A stretch of DNA of 64,000 nt from NCBI GenBank assembly GCA_001465935.1, contig LNKV01000014.1, positions 186,001 through 250,000 on the forward strand, in the 5' to 3' direction. Positions 23,197 to 33,264 of this stretch are shown piece by piece; positions within the stretch are counted from its first letter, which is position 1; each line of letters starts with the position of its first letter. Origin of the DNA: Clarireedia homoeocarpa (lineage: Eukaryota > Ascomycota > Leotiomycetes > Helotiales > Rutstroemiaceae). The notes beneath the pieces are model-generated. The model saw only the letters and a list, made by a program, of their open reading frames with translations, was not told where the DNA came from and did no database searches. A program made the translations under genes and the position numbers.

Positions 23197-23990
23197 GTTG
23201 TTTGGTTATTGTTCTCTGGAGAGAGCACTAGGATGGTTTATACAGTATCAAGCGGTGGTGATGTGGGTTGGGATGTGGATGAGATTGGTGGAACATCAGA
23301 TTAATAGTACGAAGAATACCGTTGTTCAGATTTTTTCAGTTCAGTGTATTCACTGAACTACAGGAAAGATATTACAGGATACTGAACTACAGAAGAAGGG
23401 ACTACAGGACATAGGATACTCTCCCTCCCACCTAGTTTAGAGAATTCAACCCGATTCAACTGCATTAATTAAACCCCTATTGTGACTAAGTATGATGCAA
23501 TGAATCGGACCAAAATTAAAGCTGTACTAAGCCAACTGACAGGTTTAGATTGCGGTATGGGGTGAGAATAATTCATGGTAGATAGACCTACGATGTCCGC
23601 GATTGGCGGCGTTCTTGTAATCTTACCTACTGAACAGCGATAATTGGTTCTAGGGCCTATGGAAAAGAGAAGAATGGGTCTTTCACGACGCGAATCACGA
23701 TGTAGAACGTATACTACTCTGCAAACCAACTTTAGTGCATAAAAATATTCTCGGCTTATATTGCTATACATCTCTAGGCACAGAAAAAATATACCTGACA
23801 TTCTAAACATATCCTATCGCAAGCAGTGCCTAACCCCCTCTCAGCCTCTCACACCTCTCCAAAACTCCCAATTTAACTAAAAAAAAACTCAATATAAAAA
23901 TAATAAATCCAGCGCATTTCATTGCTCCGGTTCCCTTCCACCCTTACCGCTCATCTTACGCTCTCCACTTCTCCCTATCCCTACCAATCC
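23197..23990. other. Intergenic DNA with transposon-like debris
   Basis: Contains the second LTR-like copy (23521) and short direct repeats of ACTACAGGA/ACTGAACTACAG near 23335-23415. A 113-codon ATG frame (23469..23810, minus) overlaps the LTR-like sequence and looks non-coding. Confidence 0.5.
23521..23568 (+). repeat. LTR-like repeat, copy 2
   Basis: Shares the 16-base start GCTGTACTAAGCCAAC with the copy at 19183 and then diverges, many differences being transitions. Probably a solo, mutated LTR fragment inside the gene array. Confidence 0.45.
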
Positions 23991-25292
23991 CTACAAATAA
24001 GACCAAACATGTCTCAGTGCACTCGGCGCACATCTCCATCTTAACAATTTCTCATCCGTCAAAACTGCTACCTCCCCGCTCGTCGGCTTAAAATCCGTAA
24101 CCTTGATCCCGCGATCCGCAAGCGTAGCCACGCGCCAAAGCGGCGTCGGCTTGTAGATATCCCACGTGCGAATCCAGGATTGGGAGTAAGCGCTCGCGTA
24201 CTCGTCTTGAGAGTAGAAGATGTCAATCCAGGTTAAGAGAATGGAGCTGGGTGGGAGCATGGGCTGGGGTTGGGCGGTGGAGGTTGAGGAGAGCGAGATG
24301 GATTGGTGGTACAAGTTTTCTTTTTCGCTTGATTCGTCATACATCTCCTCATGATTGTGAGGCTCGTTTTGATTCTTGCGTATGTGCTCCCTGTTTAGCT
24401 TTTCATATGATTCTTGATCTTCTAGGACCTCGTAAATAATATCAAGAGTCTGCGTATTCTGACTGAAAGTATCCAGATTCTCTGCCCCGTATTCTTCAAC
24501 AGCTTTTTCGTTCTCATTTCCCTTCTCGTACTCCTTCGAATAAGACCAAGCCACATCTTCTATGTCTGTAATATCTTCATCCTCTCCCAAGTCTCCAACA
24601 CTATTGCCTACACCATCTTCTTCTTGATCGTCGTCCTCATCTCCCGTAACAGAAGAGTGACCATCGGAATAATAAGTGTCATCCGAACCGAAATCTTCAA
24701 GATTTACTGTCTCCTCCGTGTCCGTAGATGAGATACTGCACGGCCCGAAGAACCCGTCCATATCTAGATCTGGTTCTAGATCATAAAAGTCTTGAGGATC
24801 AATGCAAAGATCCATGAACGATTCTGTGGATTGAGATGCCAGAGTAGATGACGTCTTGTTGGCGCCCAGATCATCAGAGGTGCGTGCAGTGGAGCTTTTT
24901 TCTAGTTGAGTGTCATTATCCATTACTTCTTCATGGCCCATCGAAAGAAACTTGAGTTTACCTATCTTGGAGGGATACTGCTTGATGGGAATGGGAATTG
25001 GCTCTGTTAAATCGCGTGCTGGGAATTTTGGCGGCACTGCAAGTTTAAGTGCTTCGATTTTGTCCTCTGACATCAAAACATCGTTGTCTTGACTCGCTGC
25101 TGCGATGACGTCGTCCGCCCAGTTGAATTTTGCTTCACTTTCAGGATACATGTTCCAGCTTCCTGCCTGAAAAGCGTACGGTTTATATTTAGATTCGAGA
25201 CTGATTGCTGTTTCGTTGTTGTTCTTCAACACCCCCTGTGCCAACCTTGCTTTGAAGTTCAAAAGTGTTGAAAATGTGATATATATATACAT
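23991..25292 (-). CDS. Array member B: acidic protein ending in the C-terminal module
   Basis: Open frame of 433 residues from ATG 25292. Residues about 150-310 are very rich in Asp/Glu/Ser and predicted disordered (SVTGDEDDDQEEDGVGN). A Trp/Tyr-rich segment (TWIDIFYSQDEYASAYSQSW) precedes the module. The C-terminus reads R-G-I-K-V-T-D-F, S-G-E-V-A-V-L-T-D-E-K-L-L, R-W-R-C-A-P-S-A-L-R-H-V-W-S-Y-L and ends there. This is the best-preserved copy of the module. The start is uncertain, because the first 50 residues could be non-coding and MYPESEAKF is another start. No signal peptide. Function unknown. Confidence 0.65.
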   Translation of the reverse strand: MYIYITFSTLLNFKARLAQGVLKNNNETAISLESKYKPYAFQAGSWNMYPESEAKFNWADDVIAAASQDNDVLMSEDKIEALKLAVPPKFPARDLTEPIPIPIKQYPSKIGKLKFLSMGHEEVMDNDTQLEKSSTARTSDDLGANKTSSTLASQSTESFMDLCIDPQDFYDLEPDLDMDGFFGPCSISSTDTEETVNLEDFGSDDTYYSDGHSSVTGDEDDDQEEDGVGNSVGDLGEDEDITDIEDVAWSYSKEYEKGNENEKAVEEYGAENLDTFSQNTQTLDIIYEVLEDQESYEKLNREHIRKNQNEPHNHEEMYDESSEKENLYHQSISLSSTSTAQPQPMLPPSSILLTWIDIFYSQDEYASAYSQSWIRTWDIYKPTPLWRVATLADRGIKVTDFKPTSGEVAVLTDEKLLRWRCAPSALRHVWSYL

Positions 25293-25864
25293 TCATGGCG
25301 ATCATTGTTCCATGGTTGTTCTTCCTCATAAGTCAAAGGAGTGCCATTCTACGGTTTTGCGGAGGGTAGAGCCCTAACATATGAAAACAAAAATAATAGA
25401 TGCTACACTAATAGCACTATATCAAATTTCAACAGATATCATTCAAGTAGATCTCAATTGTGATCGCTTAAATATGTAAGGTCTCGACATGTAACTCTCT
25501 CGCCAGTGGATGTGCTAATTATCCGACCAACCTCGGATTTCTAATTGTCCAAGGTAATTTGAATATTGAAACTCATATATATACTTGCCAGAATAGAGAT
25601 CTCAAAGGTAAAACGTTTGGATGAACATCGAAGTTTTGGAGTTGCTTGGATAGTAAGTTAGTAAGTGCACATACTAGCGTCTGTAATTTACTGTGACTGT
25701 TGAAAATTATAGGATTATCGCTGAGTAGTTAACTTTACGCTGTCCAATCTACAGAGTTCCACTTTTATAAACAATAGCAACAATGATAACAATAATCTCC
25801 TCCCGGAACAAGCTCACTGCTCAAAGAGGCAAGAATCTACTCATTCAAGCGAGGTATCATCCTT
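25293..25864. other. Intergenic DNA within the array
   Basis: AT-rich, with no gene supported on either strand. Confidence 0.5.
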
Positions 25865-26695
25865 TCACGTAGCCTCTTTCTCCGCCGGCCCCGCATGCTG
25901 CTCCCTTATCGTCCAACAATACCTCAAGTTTGTATGCCTAAGTTGCTTTCCCATTTTAGATTGCTTACGCTTTAACTTCCAAAGCTCCTTTTCGGCTCTT
26001 GTCAAATCTGCATATGTGATGTCGATACCCTTTTTCCAAAAATCCAACCATGTCTTATAGGGTATCCTCATGCTCCTCATATCTTCTCCACTGCGTTTGC
26101 TCCGTAAATAGTATCTTCTCCTGTTCCTGGAGCCTCTGGACCATCGAGTCATCTTTGGGCTAACTAAGGTGCGGCTTGGTCTGAAAAGATGTAGGTTGGC
26201 CATACTGTTAGGGGATCTGGACGTGGAGGCGGACTTGCTTTCGTGATCGTTCTTGGCCTCTTGCACAGGCTCATCGCTATTACTCTCACAGTCACCGTCG
26301 CTCGCTTCGTGATTTTCGTTAACTCCTTCGGTGTGACCGCAGGTACGAGAGACGAACATACCGCTGACAGCAGATATAAGCTGACTGATGGTTGCGCTGG
26401 TGGAGTTTTTAGATAATCTTCTTGGAGGTGGTGAATTTCCAGTGATTGCGAGCGATTCTTCGTCCGAAGTTTGCCTGGTCGCAGCAGTTTCTTCTTTGGT
26501 GAACTCCTCGGAACTCGTTGAAGCGACCGGACTCGTCAGTTGCGTAGGTGGTGAAGGACATCGTGACCGTGCAGTTCTACGAAGTAACTCTCGAGAGTCT
26601 ACTAGATGATTAGAGAACAACTTGCGAAGCCGATTCCTGTGCATGCTGTTACCCTTGCGGTGTCGTTGACCCTGGGTGGTTAAGATGCGACCCAT
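25865..26695 (-). CDS. Array member C: basic Ser/Arg-rich protein with the C-terminal module
   Basis: Open frame of 276 residues from ATG 26695 (MGRILTTQGQRHRKGN). The body is Ser/Thr/Glu-rich with Arg-rich patches (MTRWSRGSRNRRRYYLRSKR), which could bind nucleic acid or act as a nuclear localisation signal. The module starts K-K-G-I-D-I-T-Y-A-D-L-T-R-A-E and ends H-T-N-L-R-Y-C-W-T-I. It is about three residues longer than in B and lacks the Cys-x-Pro-Ser of other members. A 17-residue tail follows (REQHAGPAEKEAT). Function unknown. Confidence 0.6.
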   Translation of the reverse strand: MGRILTTQGQRHRKGNSMHRNRLRKLFSNHLVDSRELLRRTARSRCPSPPTQLTSPVASTSSEEFTKEETAATRQTSDEESLAITGNSPPPRRLSKNSTSATISQLISAVSGMFVSRTCGHTEGVNENHEASDGDCESNSDEPVQEAKNDHESKSASTSRSPNSMANLHLFRPSRTLVSPKMTRWSRGSRNRRRYYLRSKRSGEDMRSMRIPYKTWLDFWKKGIDITYADLTRAEKELWKLKRKQSKMGKQLRHTNLRYCWTIREQHAGPAEKEAT

Positions 26696-27307
26696 TAAAA
26701 ATGATGGGATGGTAAGCAAATAAATGTTGTTAAAGCTGCTGAAATTATCGGACCAGACAAAATGATGTTGGTAATATTAATTTGATGTACAGATAATGTG
26801 ACTCAGTTATTCTTCACGAGAAACGTAGACATTAAAAGGCATACATCATTTGAGGAAGGAGCCATAAAGAATGACTACTGCTCAACTCGAATACTACGCA
26901 GCTTTTTTTAAAATTCATATTGTGTTTCAAGGAGACTACTATATTTGCCAAAGTATGTAAATATGCTTAAAGTTTGACTTCATTCAGGAGCACTATAAGT
27001 AAATGGGCATCCCTAGCATATAAATGCTCGAGTAGCAGCAGTTAGATCTTTAACATTGAAATTACGGCACGTCGCGGTATCACTTCCAAATTGTTCACGA
27101 ATGAAAAGAGGAAAAGAATATCCATGTCTCGAGTGATATTTTCTTTCTGCTGTAGAACTGCATATGAATATAATGAGGATGTCGATGCTAGTAGGCAAGA
27201 AGCAAGTCACGGTTCCGTTGTCTGAGGAATAAAGCAAATGACTACCAAAAAAAATACCAGGCGACATGACAAACTACATCAACGACCTAAGGACTCAATA
27301 TAAGATA
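26696..27307. other. Intergenic DNA within the array
   Basis: An 84-codon ATG frame (27013..27267, minus) is present but shows no module and no recognisable feature. Otherwise I see nothing. Confidence 0.45.
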
Positions 27308-28408
27308 TCAGTTCTCACTCTCTTCAGTCGACATAATCGTTGCCACGGTTCTCAACCTGCTAGGTTTGCACCTCCACCGATCCATTTTGCAACCCCTAGC
27401 CAATTGTCTCTCCCCAATTGAGAGGCCAACATCTTCGAGCGCGATACCCACTTTATTCAATTCTCGTCTCAGCCTCAGCGAGCTCGGCTCATAGACTTGT
27501 CTTCCAGAAATATCACAGGATATCAGATGCTCCAGCAACGGGCCATGGTTAACCTCTACTGGTCTTCGGTGGCTTACATGACGTGGTGAGTGGTAAGATT
27601 TATGTACCAAACGCACTTTTTTTATTGAAGATGGTGTGAAGAAGCTTGCATCTAAGCGTTGATTGTAGTCGTATATAGCAATGCGTAGAGCTCGGATACA
27701 TCTTGCTCTTTGTGGAAGGAGAGCAAGTTCGCGTTTTATGTGCTCGTCAGTGAAGTAGATTTCATCATAGTAGCCACTTGGGATGAGCGAGCCGAGTTGT
27801 CTCGTTTCTTCCGGTGTGCCGTTGGTTACGTAATGCTCACAGCCTCGAGAGCTGGTAGTAAAGGACCTTGTTGGCAATATTCCGGAAGAAGTGAAAGTGA
27901 TGTTTTCCACAGCAGGGAGTGTGGATCGGTCAGGAGTTATTACCAATGAAGTTGAAGCTCCATTATCTGTTCATGGGTTAGTTTGAAAAGCATCTCGTCG
28001 TTGTAGCACATACCGGGTGTAGCTCCAGACATCGTCATCTGATCCATGTCAAAAGGTTCAAGAGCATGAAGATATACAGGAATAGTTCGTAGTATGTTGT
28101 CCGTACGGTTGTGGTGGCTAGAACGAGCTGTGGTTAAATTCGAGGTAGATTCACCGCGGGTCGTATGACCAGACCCGAGAGAATGAGAGAAAGAGACGGT
28201 TTCCCAAGCGGTGGTTGCAAAATCAAGAAAAGTAGGCGGCTTCAATGATGAAGACCCATGGCCTAGACTGCCAGTGGGCGGGGGCATGATGGTACACGAT
28301 TCGACTAAACAGAAAATGTCGCCGTGTGATATTACACATACTCCCCTGCAGCAGGTCAAAGACAGAGTGATAGGCATCTTCTGTAGAAGGTTTCTTGAAT
28401 AGGCACAT
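27308..28408 (-). CDS. Array member D: module protein with two introns
   Basis: Proposed exons are 28342..28408, 28018..28304 and 27308..27970. Intron 2 is well supported: donor GTATGT in a GGA-GCT-ACA-CCC-G context, CTAAC branch, ACAG acceptor, and the frame is kept (..ATPG|DNGAST..). Intron 1 (28305..28341, 37 nt) is short and less certain, so translation may instead start at MPPPTGSLG. The middle region (FTDEHIKRELALLPQRARCIRAL) is helical. The C-terminal module reads N-K-V-G-I-A-L-E-D, S-I-G-E-R-Q-L, D-R-W-R-C-K-P-S-R-L-R-T-V-A-T-I, followed by an eight-residue tail. G-I to Cys spacing is identical to member B (26 residues). Function unknown. Confidence 0.6.
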
Positions 28409-28635
28409 GATTCCTCTTTGTATAGTACCTCCAGTCATATATCAACGAAAGGGATTTCAATCTGAACTGGGAGTATTTTTATCCAAACTGAGACTTATAA
28501 CCTGATACCTTGGGGCCTGAAAAGCTACTATCTGCGTCATACTAGTACCATATCTGATGTAGGGCAAGATATAGGGGAACATGTCTCGTAGCGAACAACC
28601 GGACTTCCAGAAATAGTAAGGTACCCGCCCCTAGA

Positions 28636-29760
28636 TTACTGTAGCGAACCAGGATAACACTCGTAAACGAACCACTCCTTCAAAACGACCGTTCTGATAG
28701 GAATATCCACATTAAATTTTGCGCCTAGTCTCTCAAAGAAACACCTCGAGTTCATCGATGGTTGCGCCGTCACACGCGATAGATACAAACTCCTCACTGG
28801 ATGATGTATCGGCTCCGTAGTCAACTACTCCAACCAAAGTATTCTCTTCCCGAGCATCGAAATCATCGGAAGGGATCCAGCATTTGCGTAAAGGAGAGTT
28901 CCATCTCGTACGGAAGCGGTACATTGATTGCTCATTGTATAGAGCTCGTTCTCCTCTTGTGAGGGCGGATTCGGACATATGAACTTTTCTTCCATTAATG
29001 CGAAGGGTGTCACGAACAGGATCACCGACTGTGTAATTGAAAAGTCAGTAGTTGATTAGGAAGGAATCAAGTTCATTTGGCAGGCTAGAAGTTGGGGATA
29101 GGCTACAACTGACAAAAGCTAACCGAACTTGTAAGCAGAAAGCTAAATATACTCACAGCCAGAGAAGATAACTGGAGCAAATGTTTCCAATCTAGCCCTA
29201 GAGCTCAGCGGATACAATGATGTGGTATTTTTGCGGATAGGAGTAGCCGGAGGTGGAATTAGGTATGAATGATCTTGCGAAGGCGAATCGGAATCCCCGA
29301 ATGACGATGGCGGGGGTGATATTGAACCATAGCAAGCTGTATCCGTGTCCCCCATATCCAATGGCTCACCCATAACTTTTTCCTGCTCTTCAATATCTTC
29401 GAAGTTATCAGGCTTGTCGAGATCATCGAGGTTATCCGTATCCACTTCTGTCGCCTTTTGCTTTCCCTTGTTCTGACGCGACATATCCATTTTTCCTGCT
29501 GGATTCCTTTCTTTTTTACGGTCAATCGTCACATGAATTCCTAAACCCTCAACTCCTGCTAGATGAATATCTTCAAAATTCTCGCTCTCAGAGCTATCCA
29601 ATTGCTGTAGACGACGTTTGACTTCATCTGGCTCTTTTTCTGGAAGGTACTCGCTCGTCAACTTTCCGGAATTCAAAGCAGCAACCCATGAGCCAGTCAT
29701 ATCGGTTGAATCGAACATCTCCGAAGATGATGATTCCATTTTCTTTGCGATACTCGACAT
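28636..29760 (-). pseudogene. Array member K: frameshifted and truncated module gene
   Basis: Exon 1 (29157..29760, from ATG MSSIAKKMESSSS; the frame is open further upstream) encodes a Ser/Asp/Glu-rich region. A 128-nt intron (29029..29156, GTGAGT..ACAG) joins it to DPVRDTLRINGRKVHMSESA and onward. The frame stops at 28733 with ELEVFL, but the neighbouring frame continues ERLGAKFNVDIPIRTVVLKE then Y-E-C-Y-P-G-S-L-Q and stops at 28636. One extra T in the CTTT tract near 28735 accounts for the break. The shifted part aligns with the module (R-L-G-A-K-F; C-x-P) but lacks the final L-R-x-x-W. It is a pseudogene, or the base is a sequencing error. Confidence 0.55.
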
Positions 29761-31089
29761 GATAGATTCAATCTGCGTTGTGGCGGCGTCGCTAGTAGAA
29801 GGCAAGGAATTTTGCTGAGCAGACGAAATGCTGCCGTAGACTCACTTGTCAGTATACACCGATTCGCACCAATATTGAGAGTTACTATCTACTTGCCAAA
29901 CCAAATTTATTTTCTCGCATGAAAAATTAGCTGATGGGATAGTAAGTAAGAGTTTGTCACTCCGCGAACACGGTTGTGGAAGTGGAGGAGGGAATCAGTC
30001 AAGGGTGAGAAGTTTTGTAAGTAGAAAATATAGCAGTGCCATATAGTGAATATATTTGTCTCTCAATCTTCGATCCAAATTTTCCTCTTGTCATGACTCC
30101 TCCACCATCTCCAAATAACTATACTTCCCACCCATCTAGCATACCCAACCCCATCATCCCCACTTCTCCCTTTTCCGTCGAACCAAATCTACCTCCGTAC
30201 ACCGCATTGCTCAAGATACCTTGCGACCATCTCAAATTGCTCTTTGGATAGCAAGGACCGCTGGTAATTCAGCTCGAGATGGAGCTGGCGAGGAGAGGAC
30301 TTTCAGCTTGCTCAACAGGAGAAAGTCTAGATCACTAGATTCACTCCCATTTCGAACCTCTAACATCGTATGCTCCGGAGCTTTATGAATCACACATGGT
30401 TTTATCTGAATCATGTATGATAGTATAACAATACCTCAAGACTAATGAAGTGAGGTTGATTTAAGGTGTGCGCCCATCGCGAGCAGAGGCTGAGAGATGG
30501 CTGTGGGTCCGAACAAGGACCTACCACGGACAACATAGCAGCAATGGAGAATGTTTACGAAGTCCAAGATATTCAAAGTGGCTATTTACGACTTGTGAGG
30601 CATTATTATGTACAGGTTATAAGATTTAGAATTAACATGTTTTAACGAACTTCTAAAGTACAGTGCCGGTGATATGCGAAGTTATCTTGCCGTCGTGTGT
30701 AGCAGAAATCGTGGATACGTTTGGCACCAAAAGTCGACGTAAACATTGCGACCAATGATTCGGATACAATGACTTCACTCTTTGATGACCTGAAATCAAT
30801 TTTAAGAACAATATATCATATTAGTCTGTATTTTCCTTATGAAATTATGAATAACATTACCTTTTTGTTTCCTGGCAGCCCTGTTTGCAGCCGTGCTCAG
30901 ATATCTTCTACCACGGTTTGACGTTGTACAGGGCCATATGATTAGAGTTGGGTTATGATACCCAACTACCTCGTCAACAAATGGATAGACGGTAGCTTCC
31001 CATCATCCACGAGGCACGTACGACTTCAGTCTATAGTAGCGAGTATTGGCCACTATCCAAAAATCTCTCGATAGCATATCGTATCCTCC
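29761..31089. other. Intergenic DNA in the middle of the array
   Basis: Apart from the doubtful member J at 30093 and a possible 5' exon of member K near 29900 (MRENKFGLAS), no gene is supported. Confidence 0.45.
30093..30251 (+). CDS. Possible array member J, small and on the opposite strand
   Basis: 52-codon frame beginning MTPPPSPNNYTSHPSS and ending P-C-D-H-L-K-L-L-F-G. The Pro/Ser-rich start resembles member A. The end is only loosely module-like, and the adjacent frame reads L-R-P-S-Q-I-A-L-W-I-A-R, which also recalls the module. Both resemblances are weak. It could be a chance frame or a decayed copy. Confidence 0.2.
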   Translation: MTPPPSPNNYTSHPSSIPNPIIPTSPFSVEPNLPPYTALLKIPCDHLKLLFG

Positions 31090-32010
31090 TTAATGCTCCC
31101 GCCTCGCGCTATGCCTTGCAGCGCTCAAGCATGCAGGTTCACATCTCATTATTCTCGACCACAATCTCTCTTGGTGAGGAGAGCACATCTTCAAACACCC
31201 AACCCAAGACAACCCATTCTCTAAACTTTCAAAGTCAAGCTCCTTTTGCATCTGAGCAATGTCGACGTAAAATGTACCATCCAGTCGACACAAGCACTCG
31301 CTGTTGGAGACAGACAGCGTCTCAATAGCAACCCTTCGAGCTTCATCGTCGATAGAGACTTTGAGGATAACATCACCGTCGCATTCGTCGCCATCTTCGA
31401 GCTCCTCGACATGGATTTCAACTTGAGGAATTTGTGGTAATAAATCGTGCTTGTCAAAATGCACAGAATATTTCTCTTCCTCGTCATCATCCTTTATATA
31501 GTTATCAATTATCGTATACGTTTGTTCGAAGACTTCGATTTCTTCATCCTCTCTGTCCAGGTCACCATCGTAACCGCCGTCGTATCTATTCATGTGACTT
31601 CTCCAGTCGTCCACCCCCACGCTTTTTAAATACACCTTCCTCCCTTTGTCCCACTGGAGCTGGATAAATCTATTCGCATCTGGATGCAGAACCTAGAGTT
31701 TTTGATGAGAGTCATTAGTATGCGTGTTTCAGCCAACATTATTCCCCAGCACTTCCATCCGTTTGCGCAGATTACGAATCGGGAACCAGCCAAGCTAGCA
31801 AAAGGGAAAAGCGCCACTTACAGGATCTGCCAATGGTCTTTTAAACTCGGGAGTATAATGAAAATTTCTTTCTTCGTCCACATCTCCCAGCCTGACGAAT
31901 TCATGTCCCTTGCCCACGCGAACTGCACCATCGTATTCCCATGGATTATTCTCGTCCGAATATGGTAGAAAGGCGCGCAAACACCGAGAGCTTCGGAGGA
32001 GTGACGACAT
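31090..32010 (-). CDS. Array member F: acidic two-exon protein with a diverged module
   Basis: Exons 31822..32010 and 31090..31692, with a 129-nt intron (GTAAGT..CTCTAG, phase 0), give 263 residues. The N-terminus is basic (MSSLLRSSRCLRAF); the centre is acidic (EELEDGDECDGDV). The C-terminus has L-E-N-G-L-S-W-V-G and then I-M-R-C-E-P-A-C-L-S-A-A-R-H-S-A. That matches the module in outline (Gly-hydrophobic start; R-C-x-P) but with a shorter spacing and no final Trp. Membership of the family is likely rather than certain. Function unknown. Confidence 0.55.
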
Positions 32011-32417
32011 AATAATAAAATATTGGGACCGTTCTTGTGCTTTTTTTGCGTTGCTTGCGTGACACTTCGCAGCTTTTATGTCAAGTGTTCGAGACGTTGA
32101 AGCGGTGCAGAAATTCGTTGTTCAGGATGAAAATTTTGCATAGTACTGCCGTTAGTTCTTACAGCCCAAAGTTCTTGAATCTACTCAAGAAGGTCCTTTC
32201 TTTATTGGTTCTTGCCTTCTGTATAATCATGTCACTTATAGTGAATTGAAGGAGTAGTGCGGCTAAGTTTTATATGCGTCTAAATTATATATGCCGACTT
32301 ACAATTTTTTATACTATGGTTGCATTTTATGAGCATATTCACCTTCAATCATCCGACCAAACATGCATATATACGCATTTAGTCCTGTTTGTTATTTCAG
32401 TCTATTTATTTATCTCG
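32011..32417. other. Intergenic DNA within the array
   Basis: AT-rich, with no gene supported. Confidence 0.45.
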
Positions 32418-32636
32418 CTAAGTATTCTGACGAATAACAGTCTGGCAGTACCTCAGAGCTGATAGTCTTGCAGCCCACCAGTCACGACCAGCTTGTTTAA
32501 CCTTGTAAACCGTAGTATCCTTGACCTTTGCTACTGTATGCTCGATAGCCAAGAACCACTTCTGTGGTGATAGTTCAATTATATACCGACGATATACAAC
32601 ACTGAGAAGAATGCTACGTCTGCAGACTGAATGCAA
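32418..32636 (-). pseudogene. Array member G: orphan fragment carrying the module end
   Basis: A 72-codon open stretch has no ATG. It ends D-W-W-A-A-R-L-S-A-L-R-Y-C-Q-T-V-I and a five-residue tail. L-S-A-L-R-Y-C-Q-T-V-I lines up with member C (N-L-R-Y-C-W-T-I) and member B (P-S-A-L-R-H-V-W-S-Y-L). With no start codon and only 28 bp to member H downstream of its own promoter side, it is probably a relic 3' piece of a duplicated copy, or the last exon of a gene I cannot complete. Confidence 0.4.
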
Positions 32637-32664
32637 CTATAGAAATGTAAATGAACCAAAGTCA

Positions 32665-33039
32665 TCATTTTCTAACAGCTGTAGAAGCAGAGACGCAGCC
32701 TTCGTATTCGTCTCTCTTCCGTTTCCTACCCCTCTTCTCTTCCTTCCGTTCCTCCTCCTCATCATCGTCATCTCTCACAATCGTCCAGCAATCTCTTAAC
32801 TTACTCGGCATCAGACACATATATTCTCCGACCCTATCAAAGTCCATTAAATTGAGCTCGCATTTTGTATACTCAACTACTGTTACTCGAATGCCATACT
32901 TCACTCGAAGCAATATGTTTTGCTTGGTGAGTTGGAGATGGCGGAACGTTTCGAGTGGTGGTGCTGGACTCATTACGGGTTTGTCGAGAAGTAATGTGAG
33001 TGATGTCGGCTGCTCTTTAGTTGTCTTCATGACTGCCAT
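32665..33039 (-). CDS. Array member H: small module protein with charged tail
   Basis: Single exon, 124 residues from ATG 33039 (MAVMKTTKEQPTSLTLLL). The module sits internally: K-Y-G-I-R-V-T-V-V-E-Y-T-K-C-E-L-N-L, then E-Y-M-C-L-M-P-S-K-L-R-D-C-W-T-I-V. Against member B it keeps G-I-[KR]-V-T, the T and E positions, the Cys, P-S-x-L-R and Trp, with one inserted residue after the Cys. It is followed by a strongly charged tail (acidic run, then RKEEKRGRKRKRDE). Function unknown. Confidence 0.6.
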   Translation of the reverse strand: MAVMKTTKEQPTSLTLLLDKPVMSPAPPLETFRHLQLTKQNILLRVKYGIRVTVVEYTKCELNLMDFDRVGEYMCLMPSKLRDCWTIVRDDDDEEEERKEEKRGRKRKRDEYEGCVSASTAVRK

Positions 33040-33264
33040 ATTGATGTTGAATGATGATTGAGATAATACTTCTTCTATTAAGGGTTCTTAAGAAGAATCC
33101 TCGCGCGTTCGTCGTTGTTCCTCAGTACAGAGGTCAAACAGAAGTTACAGAACAATGCTGCATGATCATTGAGCAGGGACTGAGCTTTCAAGCAAGCTAA
33201 GGGATGAAAGACATTAGAAAACGCTGTGAAATACAAAACAAAAAAGTTTAAGACGTCTTTTTGA

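Noticed and set aside
23469..23810. 113-codon minus-strand ATG frame
   Set aside because: It overlaps the LTR-like repeat and shows no protein-like pattern.
30232..30414. Minus-strand 60-codon ATG frame as an extra array member
   Set aside because: Its end has no module features; it is antisense to the weak J candidate.
32651..33061. Plus-strand 136-codon frame opposite member H
   Set aside because: It is a shadow: Ser-rich translation of the complement of the Glu/Lys/Arg-rich tail of member H.
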